A stretch of DNA of 64,000 nt. Source: Rhizobium nepotum 39/7. GTDB taxonomy: Bacteria > Pseudomonadota > Alphaproteobacteria > Rhizobiales > Rhizobiaceae. Location of the stretch: contig NZ_JWJH01000005.1 of assembly GCF_000949865.1 (NCBI RefSeq), positions 186,001-250,000 of the forward strand, written 5' to 3'. The position numbers were made by a program, and so were the translations under genes. Shown piece by piece: positions 26,810 to 36,096 of this stretch. Within the stretch, counting starts at the first letter, position 1; the number at the start of each line of letters is the position of its first letter. The notes beneath the pieces are model-generated. The model did no database searches and was not told the origin of the DNA. It worked only from the letters and a program-made list of their open reading frames with translations.

Positions 26810-27949
26810 ATGCCGCATGAGGAAACGATACGGCAGGGCATAGAGCTTTCCGCGCGGCAGCGGCTCGCCTGGCTGCGGCTGATCCGCAGCGACAATATCG
26901 GCCCCGTCACCTTCCGCGAACTCATCAATCATTTCGGTAGCGCTGAAAAAGCGCTCGACGCCCTGCCCGAGCTTTCAAGGCGCGGCGGTTCCTCACGCAG
27001 TCCGCGCATCGCCACCCAGGCGGAAGCGGAACGCGAAATCGAAACGGCTGAAAAATTCGGCGCGCGCTTCGTCGGCATCGGCGAGCCGGACTATCCGCCC
27101 GCCTTGCGACATCTGGACGGCGCGCCGCCGCTGATCGCCATGAAGGGTTCAGCCTCCACCGCAACAAGACCATGCGTCGGCATCGTCGGATCACGCAACG
27201 CCTCCATCAACGGCGCGAAATTCGCCGCGATGCTCTCGCGTGACTGCGGTCGTGCGGGCTATACGATCGCTTCCGGATTGGCGCGCGGCATCGATGCGGC
27301 GGCGCACCGGGCAAGCCTTGCAACCGGCACGGTGGCCATGCTGGCGGGTGGTCTCGACCGTCCCTACCCGCAGGAAAATTTAGGGCTTCTGCAGGATATC
27401 TACGAACAGGGTGGCGCAACGATCAGCGAAATGCCGTTTGGCTGGGAACCGCGCGCACGGGATTTTCCCCGCCGCAACCGGCTGATATCAGGCGTCTCGC
27501 TCGGCGTTGTCATCGTGGAGGCGGCGGAACGCTCCGGTTCGCTGATCACGGCGCGGCTTGCCGGCGAAGCGGGTCGGCTGGTTTTCGCCGTGCCCGGCTC
27601 CCCGCTCGACGCGCGATGCGAAGGCACCAACCGGCTGATCAAGGAAGGCGCGATGCTGACCACGGGTGCTGCCGATATTCTCGATGCGCTGCGGCCGCTG
27701 ATGGAACCGCAATTGCCGCTTGAACGCAAGATCGAGGAACCACGATCCGACACGGAGATGTCACCGCCCGGAGACGACGAGCGCAGCGTCGTTGCCGCCG
27801 CCCTCGGTCACTCACCAGTCGAGACCGACGATATTATCCGCCATACGGGTTTTTCCGCTGCCACCGTTCACATGGTGCTTCTGGAACTCGATATAGCCGG
27901 ACGGCTAAACCGGCATGCCGGGGGGCGGGTTTCGCTCCTCGCGGATTGA
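26810..27949 (+). CDS. dprA: DNA processing protein DprA/Smf
   Basis: Binds incoming single-stranded DNA and loads RecA during natural transformation; widely kept in species not known to be competent. The 379-residue protein has an N-terminal SAM-like region, the Rossmann-type core (CVGIVGSRNAS, ASGLARGIDAAAH, MLAGGLDRPYPQEN, SEMPFG, FPRRNRLISG, AERSGSLITARLA), and a C-terminal winged helix (VETDDIIRHTGFSAATVHMVLLELDIAGRL). The last 45 nt overlap the 3' end of a small converging gene. Confidence 0.95.
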   Translation: MPHEETIRQGIELSARQRLAWLRLIRSDNIGPVTFRELINHFGSAEKALDALPELSRRGGSSRSPRIATQAEAEREIETAEKFGARFVGIGEPDYPPALRHLDGAPPLIAMKGSASTATRPCVGIVGSRNASINGAKFAAMLSRDCGRAGYTIASGLARGIDAAAHRASLATGTVAMLAGGLDRPYPQENLGLLQDIYEQGGATISEMPFGWEPRARDFPRRNRLISGVSLGVVIVEAAERSGSLITARLAGEAGRLVFAVPGSPLDARCEGTNRLIKEGAMLTTGAADILDALRPLMEPQLPLERKIEEPRSDTEMSPPGDDERSVVAAALGHSPVETDDIIRHTGFSAATVHMVLLELDIAGRLNRHAGGRVSLLAD

Positions 27950-28135
27950 AAGCTTGCGTCGCCCGCTCTGGATATCGCCGACTTCCACATAGGCCATTTC
28001 AATCAGATAACACAGCATGTCGGCGCCTTCGCGATTGGCGACGAGCCTCAGTTCCGCGAGCATCTGCCGGATATAGGCTAAATTCTCCCGGGTTCCCTCA
28101 TTATCGGCCTTATTGTTTGTTATGTCGGGGACCAT
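27905..28135 (-). CDS. Conserved small hypothetical protein, 76 aa
   Basis: A soluble protein whose middle is helical and well composed: TRENLAYIRQMLAELRLVANREGADMLCYLIEMAYVEVGDIQSGRR. I recall similar small proteins at this place in Rhizobiaceae but know no function. The N-terminus is polar (MVPDITNNKADNEG). Its 3' end overlaps dprA by 45 nt, which can look like an antisense shadow; codon use, composition and the independent AT-rich upstream region argue for a real gene. Confidence 0.7.
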   Translation of the reverse strand: MVPDITNNKADNEGTRENLAYIRQMLAELRLVANREGADMLCYLIEMAYVEVGDIQSGRRKLSIREERNPPPGMPV

Positions 28136-28336
28136 ATATTTATCCTGCGAATACAGCCTGAAATGAAGAGCTTTGAGTAAAAATCAAATGATGTTTCCAA
28201 TCATAACTAATTCACCAAAGATTGCAATACAATCGCACGGAAATCATAGGTTGCAGGCCGCGTGTAACGATAAAATCGGCCTTGCCTCTTGACCAGCGCG
28301 CATTACCTGTCCATGTCGAATTATAAAGAGGCCCTG

Positions 28337-28366
28337 TTGCGACACTCGGTTGCAATCCGGCTATGT
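28337..28366 (+). promoter_or_regulatory. Candidate promoter of topA
   Basis: TTGCGA (28337-28342) and CTATGT (28361-28366) are separated by 18 nt in the AT-richer 259-bp gap between the small hypothetical gene and topA. The spacing and bases fit the rhizobial sigma-70 pattern, with transcription starting about 20 nt before the ATG. The rest of the gap (28136-28336) shows no gene. Confidence 0.4.
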
Positions 28367-28394
28367 TAACGGACCAGTTCCCAGAGAAAAAAAT

Positions 28395-31079
28395 ATGAAT
28401 GTCGTCGTCGTAGAATCTCCGGCCAAAGCCAAGACGATCAACAAGTATCTTGGTCCGGGCTACAAGGTTCTTGCATCCTTTGGCCACGTCCGGGACCTTC
28501 CTGCCAAGGACGGATCGGTGCTGCCCGACCAGGATTTCGAAATGTCCTGGGAGGTCGACAGCGCGTCCGCCAAGCGCATGAAGGACATTGCCGATGCGGT
28601 GAAAGCCTCCGACGGCCTGTTTCTCGCAACCGACCCGGATCGCGAGGGCGAGGCGATTTCCTGGCATGTGCTCGATCTCCTGAAGAAGAAGCGCGTTCTC
28701 GGCGACAAGCCGGTAAAACGTGTGGTCTTCAACGCCATCACCAAAAAGGCGGTGCTGGACGCGATGGCGAACCCGCGCGACATCGACATACCGCTGGTCG
28801 ACGCCTATCTCGCCCGCCGCGCGCTGGACTATCTCGTCGGTTTCAACCTGTCGCCGGTGCTGTGGCGCAAGCTGCCCGGCGCCCGTTCCGCTGGCCGCGT
28901 GCAGTCCGTTTCGCTGCGTCTCGTCTGCGATCGCGAATCCGAGATCGAACGTTTCGTCTCCGAGGAATACTGGAACATCAGCGCGCTTTTGAAGACACCG
29001 CGCGGTGACGAGTTCGAGGCGAAGCTGGTTTCCGCCGATGGCAAGAAGCTGCAAAGCCGCTCGATCAAGACCGGTGATGACGCCAACCGCCTCAAGGCGC
29101 TGCTCGAAGGCGCAACCTATGTCGTCGACACGGTCGAGGCTAAACCCGTCAAGCGCAATCCCGGCCCGCCCTTCACCACCTCCACCCTGCAGCAGGCGGC
29201 GTCCTCACGCATGGGCTTTTCCGCTTCGCGGACCATGCAGGTGGCGCAGAAGCTTTATGAAGGCATCGACATCGGCGGCGAGACCGTCGGTCTGATCACC
29301 TATATGCGTACCGACGGCGTGCAGATGGCGCCGGAAGCAATCGATGCCGCACGCAGCGCCATTGGCGAGCAATTCGGCGACCGCTATGTGCCGGAAAAGG
29401 CACGTTTCTATTCGACCAAGGCAAAGAACGCCCAGGAAGCGCACGAAGCGATCCGCCCGACCGATTTCAACCGCACGCCGGACCAGGTGAAACGTTTCCT
29501 CGATGCCGACCAGTTGCGTCTTTACGACCTCGTCTGGAAGCGCGGCATCGCCAGCCAGATGGCCTCTGCTGAAATCGAGCGTACGACGGTGGAAATCCTT
29601 GCCGATAAGGCCGGCGAAAAGGTGGGGCTTCGCGCCGTTGGTTCAGTGATCCGTTTCGACGGCTTCATCGCCGCCTATACCGACCAGAAGGAAGATGGCG
29701 AGCAGAGCGACGACGGTGACGACGAAGGCCGCCTGCCGCAGATCAATGCGCGCGAGAACCTCGCCAAGCAGAAGATCAACGCCAGCCAGCACTTCACCGA
29801 GCCGCCGCCGCGTTATTCGGAAGCCTCGCTTATCAAGAAGATGGAAGAACTCGGCATCGGCCGTCCTTCCACCTATGCGGCGACGCTGAAAACGCTGAGC
29901 GACCGCGAATATATCGTTGTCGACAAGCGCAAGCTCATTCCCCATTCTCGCGGACGGCTGGTGACGGCTTTCCTCGAAAGCTTCTTCGCCAAATATGTCG
30001 AATACGACTTCACCGCCGATCTGGAAGAAAAGCTCGACCGTATTTCAGCGGGCGAACTGGACTGGAAGCAGGTACTGCGCGATTTCTGGAAGGATTTCTT
30101 CGCGCAGATCGAAGATACCAAGGAATTGCGCGTCACCAATGTGCTCGACGCGCTGAACGAGGTTCTGGCGCCGCTGGTCTTCCCCAAGCGCGAAGACGGT
30201 TCCGATCCGCGCATCTGTCAGGTTTGCGGCACCGGCAATCTTTCGCTGAAGCTTGGCAAATACGGCGCATTCGTCGGCTGCTCCAACTATCCGGAATGTA
30301 ACTTCACCCGCCAGCTCACCTCCGATGGGTCGGAAGCAGACGCTTCCGTATCCAACGAACCGAAAGCGCTTGGCGCCGACCCGATGACGGGCGAAGAGCT
30401 GACGCTGCGCTCTGGCCGCTTCGGGCCTTATATCCAGCGCGGCGACGGCAAGGAGGCCAAGCGCTCCTCGCTGCCCAAGGGCTGGAAGCCGGAAGACATC
30501 GATCACGAGAAGGCGCTGGCGCTCATCAACCTGCCGCGCGATATCGGCAAACATCCCGAAACAGGCAAGATGATTTCCGCCGGCCTTGGCCGCTACGGAC
30601 CCTTCCTGCTGCATGACGGTTCCTATGCGAACCTCGAAAGCATCGAGGACGTGTTCTCGATCGGCCTCAACCGTGCCGTCACCGTCATTGCCGAGAAACT
30701 GAGCAAGGGACCGGGGCGCGGCCGCAATGGCACGCCTGCGGCTCTGAAGGAACTGGGTGACCATCCCGATGGCGGCGCGATCACCGTCCGCGACGGACGT
30801 TACGGCGCTTACGTCAACTGGGGCAAGGTCAACGCCACCATTCCGAAGGGGCAGGATCCCGTCTCGGTGACGCTGGACGAGTCGCTGGTGCTGATTGCCG
30901 AGCGCATCGCCAAGACCGGAACTGGCGGCAAGCCGGTAAAGGCCAAGAAGCCAGCCGCCAAGAAGGCCGACGGCGACGCCGCCGCAAAGCCGAAGGCGAC
31001 GAAAGCCAAGGCCGCGACAAAGAGCAAGACGGCCGCCAAGCCGAAGGCTGCGGCCAAACCCAAGAAGGCAGAATCGTGA
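28395..31079 (+). CDS. topA: DNA topoisomerase I
   Basis: Type IA topoisomerase that relaxes negative supercoils. It has 894 residues from ATG 28395. The Toprim domain is at the N-terminus (MNVVVVESPAKAKTI, ATDPDREGEAISWH), and the catalytic Tyr303 is in ITYMRTDG. One complete four-Cys zinc finger follows (CQVCG...CSNYPEC, about residues 610-640), then several Toprim-C-type repeats (GRFGPYIQRGDG, GRYGPFLLHDG, GRYGAYVNWGK). The last 55 or so residues are a Lys/Ala/Pro-rich histone H1-like tail, usual in rhizobia. The stop overlaps rnr by 4 nt (GTGA). Confidence 0.97.
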   Translation: MNVVVVESPAKAKTINKYLGPGYKVLASFGHVRDLPAKDGSVLPDQDFEMSWEVDSASAKRMKDIADAVKASDGLFLATDPDREGEAISWHVLDLLKKKRVLGDKPVKRVVFNAITKKAVLDAMANPRDIDIPLVDAYLARRALDYLVGFNLSPVLWRKLPGARSAGRVQSVSLRLVCDRESEIERFVSEEYWNISALLKTPRGDEFEAKLVSADGKKLQSRSIKTGDDANRLKALLEGATYVVDTVEAKPVKRNPGPPFTTSTLQQAASSRMGFSASRTMQVAQKLYEGIDIGGETVGLITYMRTDGVQMAPEAIDAARSAIGEQFGDRYVPEKARFYSTKAKNAQEAHEAIRPTDFNRTPDQVKRFLDADQLRLYDLVWKRGIASQMASAEIERTTVEILADKAGEKVGLRAVGSVIRFDGFIAAYTDQKEDGEQSDDGDDEGRLPQINARENLAKQKINASQHFTEPPPRYSEASLIKKMEELGIGRPSTYAATLKTLSDREYIVVDKRKLIPHSRGRLVTAFLESFFAKYVEYDFTADLEEKLDRISAGELDWKQVLRDFWKDFFAQIEDTKELRVTNVLDALNEVLAPLVFPKREDGSDPRICQVCGTGNLSLKLGKYGAFVGCSNYPECNFTRQLTSDGSEADASVSNEPKALGADPMTGEELTLRSGRFGPYIQRGDGKEAKRSSLPKGWKPEDIDHEKALALINLPRDIGKHPETGKMISAGLGRYGPFLLHDGSYANLESIEDVFSIGLNRAVTVIAEKLSKGPGRGRNGTPAALKELGDHPDGGAITVRDGRYGAYVNWGKVNATIPKGQDPVSVTLDESLVLIAERIAKTGTGGKPVKAKKPAAKKADGDAAAKPKATKAKAATKSKTAAKPKAAAKPKKAES

Positions 31080-33430
31080 GCAAGGCGCCGCGTCAGAGAC
31101 AGGGTTCCGCCAGCGACGGCTTCGGACGTACCGGGCGCGGCAAGCGGGCAAATGAAGGTGAAGGCATCATCCATGGCGAGGTGCCTTCCCGCGAAGTGCT
31201 GCTGAAATTCATTGCGGAGCATCCGCAGCAGGCCTCCAAACGCGAAATCGCCAAGGCTTTCGGGCTGAAGGGCGATGACCGCATCGTGCTCAAGGCGCTG
31301 CTGAAAGAACTTGAAACCGATGGCATGGTGCAGAAGAGCCGCAAGTCGCTGACGCGGCCGGGCGGCCTGCCGCCGGTGACGGTTCTCGACATCACCACCC
31401 GCGACAAGGACGGCGAATTGATCGGCCGGCCGGCCGAATGGCCGGAGGATCTGGGTGCGGCTCCGGCCGTGCTTATTCGCCAGTCTTCGCAGGATCGCAG
31501 CAAGAAGGCGCCTGCAGCCGGTCTCGGCGATCGCATTCTGGCAAAGATCTTCCCCTCCAAGGACAGCGTCGGTCCCGCCTATACCGCCCGCGTCGTCAAG
31601 CTGATCGACCGTCGCCAGAACGCGCTGCTTGGCGTGTTCAAGGAAATGGAAGGCGGCGGCGGACGCCTGATGCCGATCGACCGGCGCGGCGAGGAAATGG
31701 TGATCGATCCCGATGGCGTCGGTGATGCCAAGGACGGCGATCTGATCGAGGTGGAAACCTCGCGCAATAGCGGCCGTTACGGCCTGACACGTGCGAAGGT
31801 TCTCTCCGTCGTCGGCTCCGTGGCCTCGGAAAAGGCGATCTCGATGATCGCGATCCATGCCCACGGTATTCCGCACATCTTCCCGCCGAATGTTCTGGCC
31901 GAGGCGGACGCCGCCAAGGCCGCAACCATGTCGCACCGCGAGGACTGGCGCGATCTGCCGCTCATCACCATCGATCCGGCCGACGCCAAGGACCATGACG
32001 ACGCGGTCTATGCCGAGCTGGACCCATCGCCCGACAACCCGGACGGCATCATCGTCACCGTCGCCATCGCCGATGTGTCCTGGTATGTGCGATCCGGCGC
32101 GCCGCTCGACCGCGAGGCGCTGAAGCGCGGCAACTCCGTCTATTTCCCTGATCGTGTCGTGCCGATGCTGCCGGAACGCATCTCCAACGATCTCTGCTCG
32201 CTGAAGGAAGGCGTTGACCGCCCTGCCCTTGCGGTGCGGATGACCTTTTCGAAGGAAGGCCGCAAAGCGAGCCACACTTTCCACCGCATCATGATGAAGA
32301 GTGCTGCCAAGCTTTCCTACCAGCAGGCGCAGGCAGCGATCGACGGCCACCCGGACGACAAGACCGGCACGCTGCTGGAGCCCATCCTCAAGCCGCTCTG
32401 GCACGCCTATGAGGTGATGAAGCGCGGTCGCGACCGCCGCCAGCCGCTGGAACTCGACATGCCGGAACGCAAGATCCAGCTGCGGCCCGACGGCACGGTG
32501 GACAAGGTCGTCATTCCCGAACGCCTCGACGCGCACAAGCTGATCGAGGAAATGATGATCCAGGCGAATGTCGCCGCCGCCGAGACGCTGGAAAAGAAAA
32601 AGCAGCGGCTGGTCTACCGCGTGCATGACGCTCCGACGCTTACCAAGCAGGAAGTGCTGCGCGAATTCCTCGGCACCATCGGCATTTCCATGGCCAAGGG
32701 CGTGGCCATGCGCGCCAATTCCTTCAACGGTATTCTGGCACGCGCGCTCGACACGCCGCACCAGATCATGGTCAACGAGATGGTGCTGCGCAGCCAGAGC
32801 CAGGCGATCTACAGCCCTGACAATATCGGCCATTTCGGCCTCAACCTGATGAAATACGCGCATTTCACCTCACCGATCCGCCGTTATGCCGATCTGATCG
32901 TGCATCGCGCGCTGGTGGGCTCGCTCGGGCTGGGCGAAGGCGGCATCACCCCGCAGGAAGAGGCGACGCTGGACGACATCGCCGCCGAAATCTCGACCTT
33001 CGAGCGCCGTGCCATGGCCGCCGAACGCGACACCATCAACCGGCTGATCGCGCATCATCTTTCCGAACGCGTCGGCGAGGAGTTCGATGGCCGCATCGCC
33101 GGTGTCACCAAGGCGGGACTATTTGTCGCGCTGCCAAAGTTTGGTGCGGACGGGTTTGTTCCTATATCTACACTCGGAACCGACTATTTCTTTTACGACG
33201 AGGCGCATCAGGCTCTGACGGGGGAAAAGACGGGTCTCGGTTATCAGCTTGGCGACACGGTTCAGGTGCGGCTTGCGGAAGCGGTGCCACTGGCTGGCGC
33301 GTTGCGTTTCGAAATGCTGAGCCCGGGGCGCAAGATGCCGGTCGGCTCGCGGTCGTTCCACAAGGCAGGCCGGCGGACATCGCGTCCTGGCGCCAAGCCC
33401 GGAACGCGGCCGCCGAGAGGACGACGGTAA
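31076..33430 (+). CDS. rnr: Ribonuclease R
   Basis: A 3'-to-5' exoribonuclease that degrades structured RNA. It has 784 residues from GTG 31076, overlapping the topA stop (GTGA). Order of domains: a winged-helix start (VLLKFIAEHPQQASKREIAKAFGLK), two cold-shock domains, the RNB catalytic domain with the Asp cluster in DPADAKDHDDAVY, the YAHFTSPIRRYADLIVHRAL signature, and a C-terminal S1 domain (EFDGRIAGVTKAGLFVALPKFGADGF). The end is a basic Arg/Pro/Gly tail. The second RNase of three in this window. Confidence 0.97.
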   Translation: MSKAPRQRQGSASDGFGRTGRGKRANEGEGIIHGEVPSREVLLKFIAEHPQQASKREIAKAFGLKGDDRIVLKALLKELETDGMVQKSRKSLTRPGGLPPVTVLDITTRDKDGELIGRPAEWPEDLGAAPAVLIRQSSQDRSKKAPAAGLGDRILAKIFPSKDSVGPAYTARVVKLIDRRQNALLGVFKEMEGGGGRLMPIDRRGEEMVIDPDGVGDAKDGDLIEVETSRNSGRYGLTRAKVLSVVGSVASEKAISMIAIHAHGIPHIFPPNVLAEADAAKAATMSHREDWRDLPLITIDPADAKDHDDAVYAELDPSPDNPDGIIVTVAIADVSWYVRSGAPLDREALKRGNSVYFPDRVVPMLPERISNDLCSLKEGVDRPALAVRMTFSKEGRKASHTFHRIMMKSAAKLSYQQAQAAIDGHPDDKTGTLLEPILKPLWHAYEVMKRGRDRRQPLELDMPERKIQLRPDGTVDKVVIPERLDAHKLIEEMMIQANVAAAETLEKKKQRLVYRVHDAPTLTKQEVLREFLGTIGISMAKGVAMRANSFNGILARALDTPHQIMVNEMVLRSQSQAIYSPDNIGHFGLNLMKYAHFTSPIRRYADLIVHRALVGSLGLGEGGITPQEEATLDDIAAEISTFERRAMAAERDTINRLIAHHLSERVGEEFDGRIAGVTKAGLFVALPKFGADGFVPISTLGTDYFFYDEAHQALTGEKTGLGYQLGDTVQVRLAEAVPLAGALRFEMLSPGRKMPVGSRSFHKAGRRTSRPGAKPGTRPPRGRR

Positions 33431-33476
33431 CAAGACCGCGACAAGCGGTCGAGACAAACGGGAGAAGGACTTAAGG

Positions 33477-33920
33477 ATGAGTGCAAATCAGGGCTCGGAA
33501 ACGGTCACCTTCGGAGACAACAGCGCGGAGCGGCCGCTTGGCCGTTCGATCATGCGGGGCATGGCCAACCGCTGCCCGGCCTGCGGCGGCGGCCGCCTGT
33601 TTCGGGCCTTTCTGAAGCCGGTGGACAGCTGTGCTGCCTGTGGCGCCGAAATGCATCACCACCGTTCCGATGACCTGCCGCCCTATATTTCCATCGTTAT
33701 TATCGGCCATATCGCCGTTGGCGGCTTCATGATGACGGATATGGTCTTTCACGTTCCCATGTGGGTGCACTTCGCCATCTGGATACCGATCACCATTCTG
33801 GCCGCGCTTTTGACGCTGCAGCCGATCAAGGGCGGCGTCATCGGCCTGCAATGGGCGCTCCGGATGCACGGCTTCGACGGAAAACAACCAAAAGTGCAGA
33901 TAGACGGCTCCTCCCACTGA
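33477..33920 (+). CDS. DUF983 membrane protein with two CxxC
   Basis: A 147-residue protein of the DUF983 family. A cytoplasmic N-terminal zinc-ribbon-like part has two Cys pairs (RCPACGGG and SCAACGAE) followed by HHHRSDDLPPY. Two membrane helices follow (ISIVIIGHIAVGGFMM and HFAIWIPITILAALLTL). The C-terminus ends LQWALRMHGFDGK. Function unknown; the domain is widespread in alphaproteobacteria. It lies 46 nt downstream of rnr and 20 nt upstream of the NUDIX gene. Confidence 0.9.
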   Translation: MSANQGSETVTFGDNSAERPLGRSIMRGMANRCPACGGGRLFRAFLKPVDSCAACGAEMHHHRSDDLPPYISIVIIGHIAVGGFMMTDMVFHVPMWVHFAIWIPITILAALLTLQPIKGGVIGLQWALRMHGFDGKQPKVQIDGSSH

Positions 33921-33940
33921 CGGCGGGCGGGAACTTGCAC

Positions 33941-34609
33941 ATGCCCCAGCTACCCACGAACGCCGAAGCGGCGCGCACGCCCATGCGGCCGCGCGATGCC
34001 GCCTCCATCATCCTGTTCGACCGCTCCGGCCCGGCTCTGCGGGTGCTGATGGGCCAGCGCAGCCACGCCCATGTCTTCATGCCGGGTGCTTACGTGTTTC
34101 CCGGCGGCAAGCGCGACCCACGCGACCACGCCCTGCCCTTCTCCGGCGATCTGCACCCCGCCGTGCTGCGCAACCTCACCGCATCCGCCGCACGCCACCT
34201 GAGCGCTGCCGGGGCACGGGCGCTGGCTCTTGCCGCCGCGCGCGAGCTTGTCGAGGAAACCGGCGTGGATATGGGCATGGACGCTGATGGTCCGGACCTT
34301 TCCCGTTTTCGATATGTGGCGCGCGCCATCACCCCGCCCGGCAATATCAGGCGCTACGACACGCGATTCTTTTGCTGTTATGCCGATGAGTTGCGGCTGA
34401 ATACCCGGCTAATCAGGGATTCCGACGAGCTGAACAATGTGCAATGGCTTGACATGACAGAGCTTTCCGGTCTGAACATGCCGAAAATCACACGCACGGT
34501 TCTCGAAGATGTCACAAAACTCATGATAGGTGATCCGTCACTGCCCTTTGAAAGCCCCGCGCGGCTCTATGTCACGCGCCACGGCCGATTCATTCGAGAC
34601 TTTGTATAA
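33941..34609 (+). CDS. NUDIX hydrolase with partly degenerate Nudix box
   Basis: A 222-residue NUDIX-fold protein of the NUDT7/8/19-like long type. It includes ASIILFDRSGPALRVLMGQR, the phosphate-region AYVFPGGKRDPRD, and the core REL-x-EE-x-G (ARELVEETGVDMG). The first half of the canonical box (G-x5-E) is not recognisable before AARELVEETG, so specificity is uncertain. The C-terminus contains VQWLDMTELSGLNMPKITRTVL. The start MPQLPTN at 33941 is chosen over the longer frame, which runs through the DUF983 gene. It is 8 nt before the MFS gene. Confidence 0.85.
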   Translation: MPQLPTNAEAARTPMRPRDAASIILFDRSGPALRVLMGQRSHAHVFMPGAYVFPGGKRDPRDHALPFSGDLHPAVLRNLTASAARHLSAAGARALALAAARELVEETGVDMGMDADGPDLSRFRYVARAITPPGNIRRYDTRFFCCYADELRLNTRLIRDSDELNNVQWLDMTELSGLNMPKITRTVLEDVTKLMIGDPSLPFESPARLYVTRHGRFIRDFV

Positions 34610-34617
34610 AGGCCGTC

Positions 34618-35790
34618 ATGTCACAAACGAAATGCGAAGCGGACGCCATTCACTGGCCCTCACTGATCGCCGCCATTTCCGCCATCAGTGCGGTTGGCGT
34701 CGCCATCGGCCTCGGCCTGCCGCTGCTGTCGATCATCCTTGAGAAGCGTGGCATCTCCTCCACCATGATCGGGGTGAATTCGGCTATGGCCGGCGTCGCG
34801 GCGATGATGGCCGCCTCGGTGACCAGCAAGATCGCCCATGATTTCGGTGTGGCGCGAACGATGCTTATTGCGGTCGTCATTTCGGCGCTAAGTGCGCTCT
34901 GCTTTTATTTCGCCGACGCCTTCTGGATGTGGTTTCCGCTGCGGATAGTCTTCCATGGCGCAACCACCACGCTGTTCATCCTTTCCGAATACTGGATCAA
35001 CATGACCGCGCCGCCGAAAAAACGCGGTATGGTTCTCGGTATCTACGCTACCGGCCTTGCGGTCGGTTTCGCGGTCGGCCCGCTATTATTTTCCGTGGTC
35101 GGCAGCGAGGGCATCATGCCCTTTCTGGTCGGGGCGGCAATCATCCTGCTTGCCGCGATCCCGATCTTCCTCGCACGCGGCGAAAGCCCGGAGCTGAGCG
35201 AAAGGCCAAACCACCATTTCGCCCGTTATATCTGGCTGGTGCCGATGGCGTCTGCGGCGGCTTTCGTGTTCGGTGCGGTGCAGGCGGGCGGCCTGTCGCT
35301 CTTTCCCATCTACGCCACCCGTGAAGGTTTCAACGAATCACAGGCGGCACTTCTCCTGACCGTGATGGGCATCGGCAATATGGTGTTCCAGATACCGATC
35401 GGCCTGCTTTCGGACCGGATGAAGGACCGGCGCACGTTGCTGGCGCTGATGGCCTTTGCCGGCGTCTGCGGCACGCTGGCGCTGCCTTTCCTGGTGGAAA
35501 GCTGGATCCTCGTGGCGGCGCTCCTCCTGTTCTGGGGCGGCCTTGTATCCGGCATGTATACCGTCGGCCTCACCCATCTCGGATCGCGTCTCAAGGGGGC
35601 CGATCTGGTGTCCGCCAATGCCGCCTTCATCTTCTGTTACGCCATGGGCACGATTGCGGGACCGCAGGCCGTCGGCATTTCCATGGATGTTGCAGGCACC
35701 GACGGTTTCGCCTGGGCGCTCGCCGTGTTTTTCGGGCTTTACGTGGTGCTTTATGGCTTCCGTTTTGTTTTCCGGGCAAAACAGACTTGA
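34618..35790 (+). CDS. MFS transporter (YcaD-like)
   Basis: A 390-residue inner-membrane protein with about 12 hydrophobic segments. The layout resembles the YcaD group of the major facilitator superfamily: the first helix ISAISAVGVAIGLGLPLLSIIL, a short cytoplasmic loop with KIAHDFGVART, RIVFHGATTTLFILSEYW, and in the second half QIPIGLLSDRMKDRRTLL, the typical loop 8-9 motif. Substrate unknown. Start ATG 34618, 8 nt after the NUDIX stop, so the two are probably co-transcribed. Confidence 0.88.
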   Translation: MSQTKCEADAIHWPSLIAAISAISAVGVAIGLGLPLLSIILEKRGISSTMIGVNSAMAGVAAMMAASVTSKIAHDFGVARTMLIAVVISALSALCFYFADAFWMWFPLRIVFHGATTTLFILSEYWINMTAPPKKRGMVLGIYATGLAVGFAVGPLLFSVVGSEGIMPFLVGAAIILLAAIPIFLARGESPELSERPNHHFARYIWLVPMASAAAFVFGAVQAGGLSLFPIYATREGFNESQAALLLTVMGIGNMVFQIPIGLLSDRMKDRRTLLALMAFAGVCGTLALPFLVESWILVAALLLFWGGLVSGMYTVGLTHLGSRLKGADLVSANAAFIFCYAMGTIAGPQAVGISMDVAGTDGFAWALAVFFGLYVVLYGFRFVFRAKQT

Positions 35791-35814
35791 CTTTTCAGGC
35801 GTGATACGTAGTTT
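35787..35814 (+). promoter_or_regulatory. Candidate promoter of rpmG
   Basis: TTGACT (35787-35792) overlaps the MFS stop codon, and TAGTTT lies 16 nt downstream (35809-35814). The -35 is close to consensus; the -10 is weak. A start here would give a leader of about 60 nt containing the hairpin at 35836-35864. Confidence 0.35.
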
Positions 35815-35835
35815 CGCGCCAGATTTAGCCGAGGT

Positions 35836-35864
35836 GAGAAGCGCCTGCGGCTTCTCTTTTGTTT
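35836..35864 (+). promoter_or_regulatory. Terminator-like hairpin in the rpmG leader
   Basis: GAGAAGC (35836-35842) pairs with GCTTCTC (35850-35856) around a 7-nt loop, followed directly by TTTTGTTT. The T run ends only 15 nt before the rpmG ATG, which leaves no room for a promoter between them, so rpmG transcripts must pass through this hairpin. It is either the MFS-operon terminator with leaky read-through or an attenuator. Confidence 0.6.
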
Positions 35865-35879
35865 AAAGGCAGGACGACC

Positions 35880-36047
35880 ATGGCGAAAGCTACAACAATC
35901 AAGATCAAGCTGCTGTCGACAGCCGACACCGGTACCTTCTACGTCACCACCAAGAACAGCCGTACGTTCACGGACAAGATGACAAAGACGAAGTACGACC
36001 CGGTTGTACGCAAGCACGTTGAATTCAAGGAAACCAAGATCAAGTAA
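35880..36047 (+). CDS. rpmG: 50S ribosomal protein L33
   Basis: A 55-residue ribosomal protein of the large subunit. The sequence [20 protein letters not shown] and the C-terminus [15 protein letters not shown] are diagnostic. It is the alphaproteobacterial form without the zinc-binding Cys pairs found in some L33 paralogues. GGCAGGACGACC before the ATG supplies the RBS. Followed by a rho-independent terminator at 36071-36096. Confidence 0.97.
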   Translation: MAKATTIKIKLLSTADTGTFYVTTKNSRTFTDKMTKTKYDPVVRKHVEFKETKIK

Positions 36048-36070
36048 TCTTGATCGGGTTCTCCGGCAAA

Positions 36071-36096
36071 AGCGCGCCCAATGGGCGCGTTTTTTG
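36071..36096 (+). terminator. Rho-independent terminator of rpmG
   Basis: CGCGCCC (36073-36079) pairs with GGGCGCG (36083-36089) around a 3-nt loop, preceded by AAAA and followed by a run of T (GTTTTTTGTTTG). It begins about 25 nt after the rpmG stop. Confidence 0.92.

Noticed and set aside
30809..32863. 684-codon ORF antisense to topA/rnr
   Set aside because: It spans two well-identified genes on the other strand and has the His/Arg/Val-rich composition of a reverse-strand shadow.
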